Of a DNA stretch of 62,107 nucleotides, positions 61,464 through 62,107 are shown piece by piece. The stretch comes from Pseudomonadota bacterium (GTDB lineage Bacteria > Pseudomonadota > Gammaproteobacteria > UBA5335). A program made the position numbers and the translations under genes. Position 1 is the first letter of the stretch, and every line of letters begins with the position of its first letter. Below the pieces are notes generated by a model, which was not told where the DNA came from, made no database searches, and saw nothing but the letters and a program-made list of their open reading frames with translations. The stretch spans positions 1-62,107 of the forward strand of contig PKDC01000054.1 in assembly GCA_002862435.1 (NCBI GenBank), written 5' to 3'.

Positions 61464-62058
61464 CGGCAACCTGATTGGATCTTGTGGAAACCAAGGCTCT
61501 AATTCGTCCAAAGATCGGCAGCAATCGGTTTTACTTGAGGTCGTGCTGCGTTCTGGGACCACCCAGCGCCTGGTGCAGAACGAAGCGACCTTCCTTCGGA
61601 GCTGGGAATGGGGCGGGCGCTGGGCGCAGGTGATTCTGCCACCGGATCGACTCCCCGCTGAGCCGGATCCGGGGCGCTATCTGTCGGCCGCCTGGTCGCT
61701 GGAATCGGTAGGTCCGCGCGCTGCCGCTCGAAGTGCCTATGCGGCGGCCGCCAGGCAATGGCCTGATCAAGAGCTGTCCTGGTTGGCATGGTCGAATCTT
61801 TTGATTGGCGATAAAGAAAGCGCTACCGCGTTAGCGGTCCTGGATGAGGGTCTGCAATACAATCCTCAGAGCGACGTCCTGCAACTCAATCGCGCCACGC
61901 TGCTGCTTGATCGGGGCCAGCAGGAAGAAGCCTTGCGCATCGCCCGCGCAGTGGCTGGGCGCTCTGGCCCCTGGCAAGCACAGGCGCATGACTTGCTGCT
62001 GGAGATTGAAAACGCCGGGACCCCAAACGTTTCGCGCCCGGCGGCAGGATCACCCTGA
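61444..62058 (+). pseudogene. 5'-truncated TPR protein, PA2778-family C39-like peptidase remnant
   Basis: A 204-residue open frame. From about residue 34 it reads VVLRSGTTQRLVQNEATFLR, then WGGRWAQVILPPDRLPAEPD, and a tetratricopeptide region (SLESVGPRAAARSAYAAAAR and ESATALAVLDEGLQYNP). This matches the C-terminal half of PA2778-type cysteine peptidase/TPR proteins, but the peptidase domain that should precede it is absent and the first codons overlap the 5' end of the GGDEF gene. It is best read as a decayed gene, although a short stand-alone TPR protein cannot be excluded. Confidence 0.55.
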
Positions 62059-62107
62059 CGCCAAGTGACTGAGTTTTCGCTTCCTGAATGCGATTCCCCA
62101 CGCCCCT

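Overview
The window is GC-rich, densely coded DNA from a Gram-negative bacterium, most likely a gammaproteobacterium. The signs are LpxH, a TonB-dependent siderophore receptor with a Fur box, an FNR-type regulator, a complete cbb3 oxidase locus, SelO, gltX-cysS and usher-like surface genes. A lone PmoC/AmoC-type monooxygenase subunit and a NifA/sigma54-type promoter hint at a microaerobic, possibly nitrogen-fixing, methane- or hydrocarbon-associated organism. The genus cannot be fixed from sequence alone.

Layout. 1-5054: a decayed chromosomal integron. A frameshifted and truncated integron integrase (+ strand) faces away from an attI-like junction and a cassette array on the - strand. The array holds a two-gene cassette, a NERD-nuclease/helicase cassette, a Cys-rich protein cassette and a DUF6508 cassette, separated by four attC-like palindromes, and is cut at the left by an IS3-family element. 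5046-7503: five-gene - strand operon (BolA, two unknowns, rhodanese-ankyrin fusion, unknown) behind a candidate sigma54 promoter with a TGT-N10-ACA site. 7955-11031: selO, a FIST sensor protein and a RecQ-like fragment. 11154-20877: fnr and the ccoNOQP-(105 aa)-GHIS-TauE/SafE cbb3 locus, with FNR boxes before fnr and ccoN. 21029-25671: hydrolase, MFS transporter, nitroreductase, a manganese exporter behind a yybP-ykoY riboswitch, and the orphan PmoC-like gene with its own FNR-like box and a terminator.

25894-36531: RecQ, a short-chain dehydrogenase, an ABM-fold monooxygenase, then a - strand cluster of two pilin-like proteins, a small secreted protein, a chaperone-like protein, a beta-barrel protein with a C-terminal Ig-like domain, a clan GH-A glycosidase and a secreted protein. 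This looks like a non-canonical chaperone/usher-type surface system. 36800-46829: FAD oxidoreductase, TerC, HAD phosphatase, a UGT-like glycosyltransferase with a membrane protein, a second glycosidase paralogous to the first, a pair of acyl-CoA dehydrogenases, and ThiI without a rhodanese domain. 46932-54367: a secreted protein of unknown function, lpxH, a cyclophilin, gltX, cysS, folD and three tRNAs (Pro, Arg, His) behind a strong sigma70 promoter. 54567-58580: Fur-type iron-uptake group (hemP, TonB receptor, PepSY protein, PiuC-like hydroxylase). 58768-62058: MgtC/DUF4010 membrane protein, a GGDEF diguanylate cyclase and a 5'-truncated TPR protein.

Common threads are oxygen-responsive control (FNR boxes at fnr, ccoN and the PmoC-like gene), metal homeostasis (Mn riboswitch, TerC, Fur/HemP) and a cell-surface glycan/fimbria region. 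The integron, the orphan PmoC-like gene, the usher-like locus and the NifA-type operon are the parts most worth follow-up.
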